NCBI RefSeq assembly: GCF_030272615.1
Contig: NC_081409.1
Coordinates: 208,365,190 to 208,429,189, forward strand
DNA: 64,000 nt
Origin: Cryptomeria japonica
Taxonomy: Eukaryota > Streptophyta > Pinopsida > Cupressales > Cupressaceae
Reading direction: 5' to 3'
The position numbers were made by a program, and so were the translations under genes. The notes beneath the pieces are model-generated. The model worked only from the letters and a program-made list of their open reading frames with translations, was not told the DNA's origin and made no database searches. Positions 34,701 to 44,274 of this stretch are shown in pieces (the first letter of the stretch is position 1; each line of letters begins with the position of its first letter).

Positions 34701-34813
34701 TGCCCTGGTGGAGTTATGTATGTGTGCCGCGGGTTCGAAAGGATTGTTCCGTCTAGTTTAACAATTCCTACTGCAATCTTGTTTGCAGAGCCCTCAAATC
34801 CTATCGCTATCAT
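28726..34813 (-). CDS. KAE1: KAE1/OSGEP, tRNA N6-adenosine threonylcarbamoyltransferase
   Basis: Catalytic subunit of the KEOPS complex, which transfers the threonylcarbamoyl group to A37 of ANN-decoding tRNAs (t6A) in cytosol and nucleus. Inferred exons are 34268-34813, 29398-29553 and 28726-29100, all in phase 0, with GT donors and CAG acceptors. They give 358 aa, as expected for plant KAE1. The start [12 protein letters not shown] is the conserved one; an upstream in-frame ATG (34819) would add two residues. Visible family motifs: [10 protein letters not shown] (77-86), metal-binding HCVAH (His109, His113), LYVSGGNTQ (129-137), [18 protein letters not shown] (149-166), GMDVSFSG (199-206), [10 protein letters not shown] and CIDNGAM with metal ligand Asp294. 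Every key residue is present, so it looks functional. Intron 1 is about 4.7 kb and full of repeats; intron 2 is 297 bp. This is the cytosolic/eukaryotic type, not the organellar Qri7/GCP1 type. Confidence 0.95.
29805..30275 (+). repeat. Three imperfect repeat units in KAE1 intron 1
   Basis: Three diverged copies share an order of words: AGTCCAAGA, ATTATTCA, a CCATGCATTAC-like core, ATAATA, then ACACAGCCAACA or similar and a GCARTMRAAAG stretch. The spacing is roughly 120-200 bp. The homology is visible but loose. Confidence 0.5.
30411..31427 (+). repeat. ~510 bp tandem duplication in KAE1 intron 1
   Basis: Copy 1 (30411-30920) and copy 2 (30921-31427) align along their full length. Both run through a CAAAAATYGYTTGG start, TATTTCCATA, TATTCATATTGCTGATTACA, AGTCACCAAATACACCAAAT and CATTTTGAAGTGATCCAAGA to CTTATCAAATCATATTCCA. 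A third start (GTTGCAATGCTTGATATTGG) follows at 31428. There are scattered substitutions and small indels, so the duplication is not very recent. Confidence 0.9.
32288..33855 (+). mobile_element. Non-autonomous hAT-type element in KAE1 intron 1
   Basis: Both ends carry the inverted repeat CAGTGTTCCA (start 32288, end 33855), extending less perfectly into GGGGACG. Perfect 8 bp direct repeats ATAAACAG flank it (32280-32287 and 33856-33863). A CAGTG-type end plus an 8 bp duplication is diagnostic of hAT transposition. The element is 1,568 bp and encodes no transposase. Its first 250 bp are very G/C-rich, full of GGGACGTCTC words. A second GC-rich stretch at 32,660-32,780 repeats a CGCTGCCCCTCGACCCC-like phrase. 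The AT-rich middle (32,810-33,600) may be a later insertion: it has a TATATATATAA box near 33,390 and LTR-like TGTTA...TAACA bounds, but no matching duplication. Confidence 0.85.
34141..34158 (+). repeat. Short (GA)n tract near the intron 1 donor
   Basis: Nine GA units about 110 bp inside intron 1 from the exon 1 donor of KAE1 on the transcribed side. Confidence 0.85.
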
Positions 34814-34819
34814 GTTCAC

Positions 34820-36475
34820 CTCCTCCCAAATTTCACAGTTCGCAATTCTACGACGCCTCTGTCAAAACACAATTCCAAACTCTGTGTTTCCTCCCTGTTT
34901 CTCTTTTTCCCCCAATGGATGGCTTCACAAGTTAGCTGTATAAATTGTTCATAGCGAGCGTCAAATGAACATACTAAATAAAATCTATAAATTGTTATAA
35001 ATATATTATATTATAATATTTATAATATTAGATTATATACTATCATAAAAAATAAAAAATAAAAAATAAAAAAATATATAATAGTAATTATTAAACAAAC
35101 ATTATCAAACAAGAGGTATAGTTAGCAACATATATATAATGTAATTATTATACAAACATTAATCCAGTTGGTTTGAGTCATGGGTTTCCTTTCTATTGGT
35201 CTCAAGTTTGACTCTAAGGCCTAGATCAGGTGGACATTGGGCATTGAACATTGGGCACAGTACGTAACATATATTTTTTAAATATAAAATTAAATTTTAA
35301 AAAACTAATATGTATGTAATATTTATTAATATTTTATTATTATACAAATTGTTTGATAATGTATGTTATAATCTATTTCATTCCACCCAAATTGTATACT
35401 AGCAATTGCACCTTGGTGTGCAATGGGTACATGGAAGATTTGTGAGAGGTCAATTAGGAAAAAAATTGATGTATTTTGGTAGGCATGGCAAACATGTATT
35501 TTTTAAATATAAAATCAATTTTTTAAAAACTAATATATAAGTATGTAATATTTATTAATATTATATATTATATTATTTTACAAATTGTTTGATAATTTAT
35601 GTTATAGTCTTATTTCATTTCACCCAAATTATATACTAGCAATTGCACACTGGTGTGTAATGGGTGCATTAAAGAGGTGTGTAAGGTCAATTACGAAAAA
35701 AAATGTTATATTTTTGTTTATATTTATTTTGTACGTAAGTTCAATTGATAAAAAGAGATATAGAGGTAGAGAGAGGGAGAGATATAGGGGTGGAACTTGT
35801 TTGCATGGAGGATTCATGGTAAGTGTGTGATTGTGCACTTTAATTTGCTTGATGTCTTTGAAATATCATATCATCCAAACCTAGGTTTTCTAATAAGATA
35901 ATGATCCATATTTGAATTAGATGGTAAAGAACCATTGCTTGATCCCTATGAATGAATGATTTCCATCAATGGTAAACTTATTCATTAGATTGTTGGATGC
36001 CCTCTTTGTACTAGTTTGGCAAACTTACAAGAAAAAATAACTTCACCCTTTTACTTTAAGAGAAAATCGAGACTATTTGAAAGAGAGAGAAGTTTAAAAA
36101 TTCCCTCATATTACAACTAAATAGTGTACAAAACACTAAAACGTGAAAATGAAGGAGATGAATGCAAAAAAAATCCATAAGGCCTATGGAACCAACAATC
36201 CCATTGCATTTATACAATAGGAAGGAAAGTATGATAAAAGTACAAGAATAATGTCAGATATTACATAATTTTTGTGTCAGGATAATTCAATCATTCTTTC
36301 TATCAATAGTGATACAAAACACTCTTAAATTAAATAATCAAAAAGTGCTTGTTTGAAAGTAGTGGTGAAAGTACTTTCATCCCTAATGCAATTTGAAAAG
36401 TGTATCAATTTAGAGGAACTATTCAACAACATGAAGTGTGACATATTTCATTTTTAATTCAAATTTCAAATTTTC
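34820..36475. other. KAE1 upstream region and AT-rich DNA with a duplicated segment
   Basis: The first few hundred bases hold the promoter and 5' untranslated region of minus-strand KAE1; I see no clear TATA box. At 35,271-35,705 a segment of about 200 bp (TTTTTTAAATATAAAAT ... TATACTAGCAATTGCAC ... GGTCAATTA) occurs twice at a spacing of about 228 bp. Confidence 0.6.
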
Positions 36476-36479
36476 ATAT

Positions 36480-36488
36480 ACAAGATGG

Positions 36489-36527
<39 letters not shown>

Positions 36528-36930
36528 ATGGATGTATATAAATAAAGAAGCAAAGAGATATAAATATAGAGGTTTAAGAAGATGAAAACATGCCTAGGAG
36601 ATAGATGGGGAGAGGGGAAGATAGCAGTAGAGATCAAGGTGGAGGGAGAGGGAGAGAAATAGATCAAGAGATAGAAAGAGGGAGAGGGAGAGATAAAGAT
36701 GGAGAGGTGGGGATATAAAAAGGAAGAGATAGAGAGATATAGATTGTGAGATAGAGTAATAAATATACATAGATATAAGGAGTTATAGAGAGTGGGGGAG
36801 AGGGAGAGAAATACATAGATAGACAAATAGAGAGTTTGAGATATACAGATAAAGATGTAGAGAGGGACAGATCGAGATGGAGAGAGAAAGAGGGGGAAGA
36901 GAGAGGAAGAGAGAAAGAGGGAGAGCTACA
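36480..36930 (+). repeat. GA/GATA-rich low-complexity block
   Basis: A pure (GA)n run (36,490-36,522) is followed by about 400 bp of purine-rich GAGA, GGGAGA and AGATAGA words. Any open frame on the minus strand here is a low-complexity Ser/Leu artefact. Confidence 0.85.
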
Positions 36931-37013
36931 GATATATGGTAAACTTATTAATTAGATTGTGAAATGAATTCAATTGAATGCCTTTAAATATGGACACATT
37001 TTAATGAATCAAT

Positions 37014-38405
37014 CTATAATGGATGAAAATTATGGTTTCACAATTATGCTTTGTAAACTAGGAAATGGCCTAACTTTCACAAACATTACATTAAAAGGAG
37101 GACGAATTCAATAGATCCAACCTCAAATCTATTAATAAGAGGGTTGAATGTTGATTGAGGTCCTATTTCCCCACTTGTTTGAGTTGAAATTGTGTTTGAA
37201 TTAGGTTTTGAACAAACAATGAGAAATTGAAATGAAATGATGAAAATAGAATATTGCAGAAATCAAACAGAGTTATAAATTGAGATCCGAGCAAGAGAAG
37301 AGGATTAGAGCCTGAACCTGAAAGTTTAGGAAAAATTGTTGGGATCGGAGTGCTAAGCGTTTTGATCTTGGGTGGACCAAAATGCTATTGCCTTGGTCCT
37401 CCTTGAGCGCTCTAGTCCCTTTGCAGTGCCTTGGTCCTCCTTGAGCGCTCTAGTCCCTTTGCAACACCCTGATCCTAAGAGGTCTCTGGAACTTCTACAA
37501 AAGCTAGTTCCCTTTGTCTTTGTCTCCTTTATCCTTTCCCACCTACACACCCAAAGAAGGGAAATTGTGTTGTCGATAAGGGTTTGCCTTGGGTCAAACC
37601 TCAGGTTTGGAATTAACCCTAATTGAAATAGAAATTAAACTTGAACTAAAATGGAAAATCTTGTCTTTTGAGGGCAAGGTTTAAATGCTTGAATGTAAAT
37701 GATTATACCTTCAATAGGTGATGCAATGCTTTTAGGATAAGTCCCCCATGTGTTGATGCAATAACATGATAAATCACATGAAATCATAATTGAAACATAA
37801 GTTGAAGATGCCTTGATGTAGCTTGTTGCTCCGAATCAGATTTGCTCTTGAATTGATGATAATGTTTGCATATGATTAGATTTGATATGAAAATTAATTG
37901 AGAAGGATGCCTTATATAGGGATTTCATAATTAAAATCACCTTTAGGCCAACTTAGAATTGATATATTTTCGTACAAAGCGAGATTTGAACATTATAATA
38001 CCGCCCAATTAAGCTCCCAAAAATCAAGGAGAAAAAGTCAGGACCGATATGGTGGAAATATTGGTCCGACCGACCTTTTTCCAAATTTCTAGGGATGCAA
38101 CATATCGTAATTACAAAGTCAAATCCAACATGATAGGTCAATCCAAGTTGTTTAGATATGCAAACATGTGCTTTGAAGATTGAAATTGGGATATTAGTAG
38201 GATTAATTAAAGTAAAATAAAAAAGGGCACATCTAGGGTTAAGGGCCCAATTTTATGATATGTGAATTATTGAGAGAGGACTTTAGATTTAATTAAACTA
38301 ATAATTAATGTCTTAAGGAGCCTTACAAATGCAATAGGACACACTAAGGTGGGTGCTAACTTAAGCATCAACCCTAATTAGGGGTGTACAATTTACGACG
38401 CTACA
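37014..38405 (-). mobile_element. Minus-strand Ty3/gypsy-type LTR (solo or truncated)
   Basis: Read on the minus strand, the sequence starts TGTAGCGTCGTAAATT at 38405. This closely resembles the starts of the LTRs at 42610 (TGTAGCGTCCTAAAATT) and 49520 (TGTAGCGTAGAAATT). A CCTATATAAGGC promoter-like box lies at about 37,912-37,923. Further in are a run of GCGCTC/CCTTGGTCC words like the minisatellite of the 42.6 kb LTR and a GGGTTTGCCTTGGGTC phrase. The far end is uncertain. CAATC occurs next to both proposed limits (38406-38410 and 37010-37014), but the low-coordinate end lacks a proper TG/CA terminus, so I do not rely on it. Confidence 0.5.
37389..37464 (+). repeat. 38 bp tandem duplication
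   Basis: Two adjacent copies of a TGCCTTGGTCCTCCTTGAGC...TCCCTTTGCA unit. The wording recalls the CCATGG/AGCGCC minisatellite in the gypsy-type LTRs at 42.8 and 48.6 kb. Confidence 0.9.
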
Positions 38406-38859
38406 CAATCAAACATGTGTTTGTTACACTTGCAATAGCTCTAATGAAATAACACGAGTTGATAAATTTTTAATTTGAATTTAGAAATTCATGAGTTGAG
38501 TTCATGGACTTGGCATCACGCCTATGACCATAAAAATGATCTAGGATAACAAAGAAATGAAATATATGCAAGAATAAATGTCTAATCATGGAGAATACAA
38601 TAAACATAGTATTTATAAGAATGTATGCAAAAATGGATGAAGTATCAATAAATGGCGTGCATGAATGTAAATGAGATAGTTAAAGGATATGAGAATAAAC
38701 CCAAATTCATACAAGATTATATCATTTGTCATTATGTAATTATTTTAATCTATTCTCCTAAAATCACCACAAATAATTGGCCCTCATGGTATAAGAAAAC
38801 ATTTGTCACATGGTTTTGGTAAAGAGGACCTAAGTTAACTTTCATAATCATCAAGTAGT
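38406..38859. other. AT-rich spacer
   Basis: No gene or repeat recognised between the minus-strand LTR and the start of the hAT block. Confidence 0.5.
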
Positions 38860-39548
38860 CAGAGTTTACTTTAGTGGCGAATATTCGCCAATGGCGAATT
38901 TTTCACGTCGGCCATGTCGGAAATGGTGAATATTTTGTACCGTCTAGGGGTGGCCATGTCACCAAAACATTATCAATTTCCCTCAAAGTCACGGCCCGAT
39001 TGCCATATGTTTTATGCAATTAAATGTTTCTATGCGATGATTTTGCCAATACAATATATGGTGGATACACGGTAAATTTAATTGTTTCACCTACACTCTC
39101 TGAGGTTGCCTTAATAGATGACCTTAATTCGCCTATAGGCATGTGAAGATTTGTTAGCCAGGGGGACCCAATTCGCCCGACATCTTGCTGACGCGTGTCT
39201 CCATTCACCCCAACTTTCGCCAGCTATATTGTATTCGCCTATTATTTGGACGACCTATAATCACCTCGAAAATTACATAAGTCGTATTTGGACGACCTAT
39301 AATCACCTCAAAAATTACATAAGTCGTGTTATAGTTACGCAAGATTCGCCAAATATTTGTATACCATATAAAATTCCCGCAAAATTCGCCATATAAGGAT
39401 TGGTATAAATACATGCAAAGATCAAATCTATCTCAACACAATCTGGTGGGTTCTAGGCTCTGAATTCTAATCAATAGTGAAGTTTCAGACCAAGGAAAAT
39501 CATTGGTGTTGACTGTATTGGCGACTGCTAGTGACCTAAAGCCTAAAG
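38860..39548 (+). mobile_element. Presumed 5' end and leader of an autonomous hAT element
   Basis: A candidate terminus CAGAGTTTACTTTAG (38860) is followed by a dense set of TTCGCC/GGCGAA words (38,876-38,900, 39,128, 39,170, 39,216, 39,233, 39,346, 39,386), the kind of subterminal repeats that bind hAT transposases. A 42 bp unit is duplicated at 39243-39284 and 39285-39326. A likely leader intron runs from GTGAGC at 39549 to the CAG ending at 39631. No matching right terminus was found, so the CAGAG end is tentative. Confidence 0.4.
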
Positions 39549-39648
39549 GTGAGCGATCATATTTTTGAAGTGATATATTATACATTATAGTCTATTATTA
39601 CTTTTTCAACAAATTGATATTTTTTTGGCAGCCTTTATTTCGTTGGAG

Positions 39649-42365
39649 ATGTCGAACAGGAAGAGGGGTAGGAAACTTGAATGTGGGGAAGGCCAGGAGA
39701 GGCCAACAAAAAGCAGAACGTTGTCTTCGTACTTTGGCATTGGAAAAGATTGTGGTACTGGAGAAAATCAGGAAGGTACATCATCACAAGTACAAGTACA
39801 AAATTCACCACCTGCATAGCATGTTGAAGACAACGGCGAACCTGATATCTCATATCAGGATGATCTTGTAGAAGATTATCTGGTAGATACCCAAGTTCGC
39901 CGGAATGATATAATCAACTTGGGTGATAATGCCATTGATGATAATGCACGAAAGGGGAAAAGAAAAGGCATATCAAAAAAGGGTGAACCACAATCAAAAA
40001 AGGATCGGGAGTGGGATATGTCAGTGAGGAATTTTCAAATTAATTGGGCATCAAAGTATCCATTCATTGAACCAGTCGAGAATCCAATTGAAGGCGAGCC
40101 TCCAATAGAATGCAGGTGTAAGATTTGCACTTGGAAACATAACAAGGAAATTAGGTTGCAGCTAAAATTTGACACCATAGAAAAGCATATGGGTAAAGTT
40201 TATGAAACACAAATGATAGACAGGGTTGAAAAATCAGTGATAAGATGGAAAACAAACAATGAATGTAAGCATGTGAGGAATGTCGAAGGGTATTATTTTC
40301 ATGAGAAATTACAGACGAAGCCTGCTGAAGTTATAGGTTCTATTGAAGCTATTTTTGGAAAAGCAATGCAAATAGAACAACTGGGAAAAGTTGTTCAATT
40401 AAGTGTTGTTTTTCATATTTTGAGCGGAGGGCGTGCTATGACAGATTTCCCATCAATTAGTGGTTTATTACACTTTTGAAAGTTCCTAACTATCCTAATA
40501 GACACTGGTCAGTAAACAGTGGATGGGAATGGGCAAGTTGTCTTGCTAAGGTTGAAAAAGAAGATGTACAGGAAAAAATAAGAGAGTCAAACTTCATTGC
40601 ATTTTCTTTAGACGAAGTTATGGTAGTAGACAATACTTCATGGGTATGCATGCATATTTATACTGTAGAGAATCATACCCGCCAACCTCATCTACTATTT
40701 GTTGCTAAAATGAAGGAGAGTGCGACAACGGAAAATTTATTTCAACTAGTAAAGAGAAGTTTAATTGAATATGGAGGTATGGATGACATGACGATAGCCA
40801 AAAAATTGGTTTGTGTTGGAGCAGATGGAGCTTCGGTAATGCAAGGTCACAGGAATGGTCTTTGTACAAAGATTGAAACTTCATTTGCACCGTACATTAC
40901 TGCAATTCACTGCATGGCTCATAGAATGAATCTAGCTTTTGGAATTGTGAGCAAGTTTGCTTCGGTTAAAAAAATTGAAATTTTAATTAGAGAGCTCTAC
41001 TCACACTTTTGTCGAAGTCCCAAATGATTTATGGAATTTCAACACTTTGCTAATGGATTAACTGATGGGAACAAGCTTCTCAAGGATAATGATATTAGAT
41101 GTATCTCTTTGGATGGTCCAACGCATCGAGTGTTTTCAGAATATCCATCCTTGATTGGACTATTTCACACAACTCGCGACGAATCAGATCAACCGAAATT
41201 TCCTGGACTTCTTGGCAGGTTAAGTAATTTAGAGACACTCTTAACTTTAGCAGCTCTTCTGCCCATGCTAGAGGAAATGAGGAATATTATGAAGGCTACC
41301 CAAAAAAGAGCTCTATATATTGCAGAATATGCTACACTACGTAAGATGACATGCATGACCCTCGTCAATCTCTATCGAAATCAACCAACACTATCTGATG
41401 AAAAATTTATTAAGTGGCAGACACTCACAGATTTGAACAATCCTGATAACCTTTTACAAATCGGTGCAGACAGGGAGGTATGTGCCAATGTACGAGGAGT
41501 TGAGATACCAATGCACTTCTATGCCACGATCGACCCCGAGGAACCAGGAAAACGCCCCAGGAAGAAACTAGCAAAAGTTACAAAGGAAGATTTCGACAAG
41601 ATTGTTGAGACTGTAACTACTTCTGTGAAGAAAATTGCATATGATCTTTCCTCACAAATTAGAAGCAGATTCCCTCCTGACAACCTACTCGAAGCCATGT
41701 CTATTGTGTTTCCTCGTTATTGGAGTCTCAATAGTGCATCTGATTTTCGAAGTAAGCTACTGACTTTAATAAAACAATGTTGCATATCCAGAGAATTTAA
41801 TGGAGTAACTATAAATGGAATATTAGACGAAACTCATCTTCGAGAGAAATCATCTCGTTTTGCATACACTATGAAACAACAATATGCCATAATGGAGAAC
41901 CCTCGCAAAGAGGGATCAATAACAAGGCTTTGGAAATATATAGCTGAGAACCCATCCTTGCGTGATTCAATGACAGAATATGTGAAGCTTGTTGATTTAT
42001 GTCTTACCATGATATTGGGTTCGGTGGAAGATGAGAGAGTTTTCAGTGCTTTGGGGTTCCTAAAATCAAAGCTAAGAAACAAACTAGACCAAAATTTGGA
42101 AAATTGCTTGTGGCTCTATACATCTAGGTATGATGTCCACACTTTTCCTTACGATAGGGCACTGCAAATCTGGAGGTCCAAATGTGAAAGAAGAGGTTTG
42201 GGCAACACTTCAAACCAAAGTGTCAGTGGGACTACTGGACCTAATGGTAGCGTTGAGATGCAGTGCGGCGAAGATATGCAGACTCAGACTCGGAGTGAAG
42301 AAACCACAGACGAGAATCAAAATCAAGAAAGCACTGAATTTGATGAGGATGAATGGCAACTATAA
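39649..42365 (+). pseudogene. hAT-superfamily transposase, nearly complete
   Basis: From the ATG at 39649 (MSNRKRGRKLECG), just after a splice acceptor, about 905 codons read through. There are three lesions: TAG 39817-39819, a one-base frameshift near 40,475, and TGA 41025-41027. Domains in order: basic N-terminus; a zinc-finger-like CRCKICTW (about 40,110); the RNase-H-like catalytic core with FIAFSLDEVMV (first Asp near 40,612), KLVCVGADGASVMQGHRNG (second Asp near 40,822) and HCMAHRMNLAFG; a long helical insertion (41,030-41,950); and the C-terminal hAT dimerisation region with SVEDERVFSALGFLKSKLRN. It resembles the ZNF862/KIAA1586-like hAT proteins common in plants and animals. Acidic C-terminal tail. 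It would excise and insert DNA with 8 bp duplications, but this copy is inactive. Confidence 0.85.
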
Positions 42366-42604
42366 GAGATTGGTATTTATTAATCTTATTATTGTATCTC
42401 ATCATTCATATTACAAAAGAATATTACTTTTTGCAATTAGAATTTAATATTGATTTGTAATTGTATTTTTCAACTTTCTATTTCCAGATTTAAAATAGCA
42501 TAATAAAAAAAAACCATAATGTGTTTATTGATACAATTACAGAGATGTTTATTGTTTATTTATACATGTTTGAGTCTCAAATCTGTGTGATACATTTCAG
42601 AACC
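42366..42604 (+). other. 3' flank of the hAT gene, cut by the gypsy-type element
   Basis: AT-rich 3' region of the hAT transposase. The host sequence resumes at 51372, since ATATG is duplicated on both sides of the 42,610-51,366 insertion. Confidence 0.6.
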
Positions 42605-42777
42605 ATATGTGTAGCGTCCTAAAATTGTGACACTTGCAATTTTGACTGCATTTGGGTCTTCACGATGGCGGTGCAACGTTGAACCTGAATGGAGACCTCG
42701 AAACCTGTTTGCGACATCAAAAACTGCATATTTCTGCACCTTGGCCTGATCCTCCTTGCACCCTGCTGTCCCGGGAG

Positions 42778-42900
42778 GTGGGACCATGGCGCCCAGCGCC
42801 CTGGCCCTTCAGGACCATGGCGCCTAGCGCCCTAGTCCCTCAGGACCATGGTGCCCAGCGCCCTGGTCCTTCAGGACCATGGTGCCTAGTGCCCTAGTCC
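42778..42900 (+). repeat. ~30 bp GC-rich minisatellite in the LTR
   Basis: Four units of GGACCATGGYGCCYAGYGCC followed by CTRGTCCYTCA. The unit is partly palindromic (GGACCATGGYGCC). The 3' LTR has only two to three units (48,637-48,712), so the array has changed length since insertion. Confidence 0.9.
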
Positions 42901-43023
42901 TTGGCCCCATTTTGGGCCCGGTCTCTTGTTGGACATCGGGTCTTTAAGTTTGCAATTCGGAAAATAATGCTTCTAGGTCGGCCTAAGGTCGGAAAAATCA
43001 GTCTCCTAACCCTAATTGACAAG

Positions 43024-43030
43024 TATATAA
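43024..43030 (+). promoter_or_regulatory. TATA box of the 5' LTR
   Basis: TATATAA in the context ACAAGTATATAAACTACA, with the same box at 48837-48843 in the 3' LTR. It marks the U3 promoter and places the RNA start roughly 30 bp downstream. Confidence 0.65.
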
Positions 43031-44274
43031 ACTACATTTCCCCTCCCAGAAAGGGTGGTAGGAAAAAAGGTGGTGGTAGCAAGAGGCGGAAGCGATAGAC
43101 AAACATTCAAACATTCCTTCAAGCAATTGAGCATTCTAAGTCTCCATTCAAGGCTAAGTGTTGCATTCAAGAAAAGGATTCAACCATTGAAGAGGAGATC
43201 ACCTACAACATACAACATACAACATCATTACACCTTCGCATGTACGAATACAAACATTCTTACAACAAGGTATCAGTACTTGTTTACATTACAAACATTT
43301 ACATTTACAGCATTCTCATTTCTTGGTTAATTCCAAAACCGGGGTTTGACCTAAAGGCAAACCCCTAATCCCTAACCCCCCAATCATCCTCTCCTTTCTG
43401 TGTGTAGGTTGCAGGTACGTGGCTGTAATTGAAGATCTGGAATCCTTGTGTAGAGACGAACAGATCCCCCTTCGTTTCACGGATTTTTCGGAGGACCGTG
43501 TGCACCCCGAGCGCCATTGTCCCCGACATTTTTTCCGAAATTTTGGCAGCTAGATCTTATTGTATTTTTCTGCTAAAATCCAGAATTTTGGCTGATTTCA
43601 TCAATTCTAACACTTTCAAAATTAAAGTCAAAGTTGGTCTAGTGATTGCTTGGATTAAGGCTTATAATCATTCAAAAATTGTTGAAACTGAAATTCATGT
43701 CAAAATTGTGTTTCTTACTGTCCTAAATCTGAAAAGTGTGTTGGCATTCATTAGAAATTTCAGTGCTTTATTCAAATTTTTGCAGTTTGTGACTTTTGAA
43801 ATTAAATGTTTAATTGCAACAACCTTGATTTCCACTTTCAAAATTGAATTTTGCATGAAATTGAGTCAATTTTTAAATTTCAGAGCCTGCATTGCTTTTA
43901 GTATTCCCTCTAAAATCATAAAATTCAAAATTTCAGTTTCCCTCTCTTTTTCAAAATTCAAATTTTGTATTTTTCAACAATCTTGGTAGGGTTCAATTTT
44001 GAGATTGCAACTTTAATTTGGCCTATCTACAGATCATAAAATCACTCAATTTTTTCAAATTAGCTTTAAAATCATCATAACTTTCATCTCTGAAAATTTC
44101 AAAAAAAGTTGCGAGGACCGTGTGCACTCCGTTCGCCACGGTCCCTGACATTTTTTCTGAAATTTCGGGAGATTGTCCTGATTGTATTTAACAGCTTAAA
44201 TCTAGGAGATTGGCAGATTTTATTGAAATTTGCTACCTCTAAAATTCAAAATCTTCTCTCTCTCTCTTTAGTGC

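Larger units (their letters stand above)
42610..43524 (+). repeat. 5' LTR, segment alignable with the 3' LTR
   Basis: Pairs with 48465-49352. Differences are mostly transitions plus two length changes: the CCATGG minisatellite copy number and a 16 bp AAACATTCAAGCATTC-type insertion in the 3' copy. The remaining LTR/leader to 44,270 is not colinear with the 3' LTR. It contains a second copy of the GAGGACCGTGTGCACTCC segment (43,484 and 44,113). Confidence 0.75.

Noticed and set aside
36419-36826. 135-codon minus-strand frame
   Set aside because: Low-complexity Ser/Leu/Tyr product of the GA/GATA-rich block.
37010-38410. CAATC target duplication for the minus-strand LTR
   Set aside because: The low-coordinate end lacks a TG/CA terminus, and a 5 bp match is easily found by chance.
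43055-43330. Frame also present at 48,868-49,074, conserved between copies
   Set aside because: Conservation comes from the two LTRs; it lies downstream of the LTR TATA box with no protein features.
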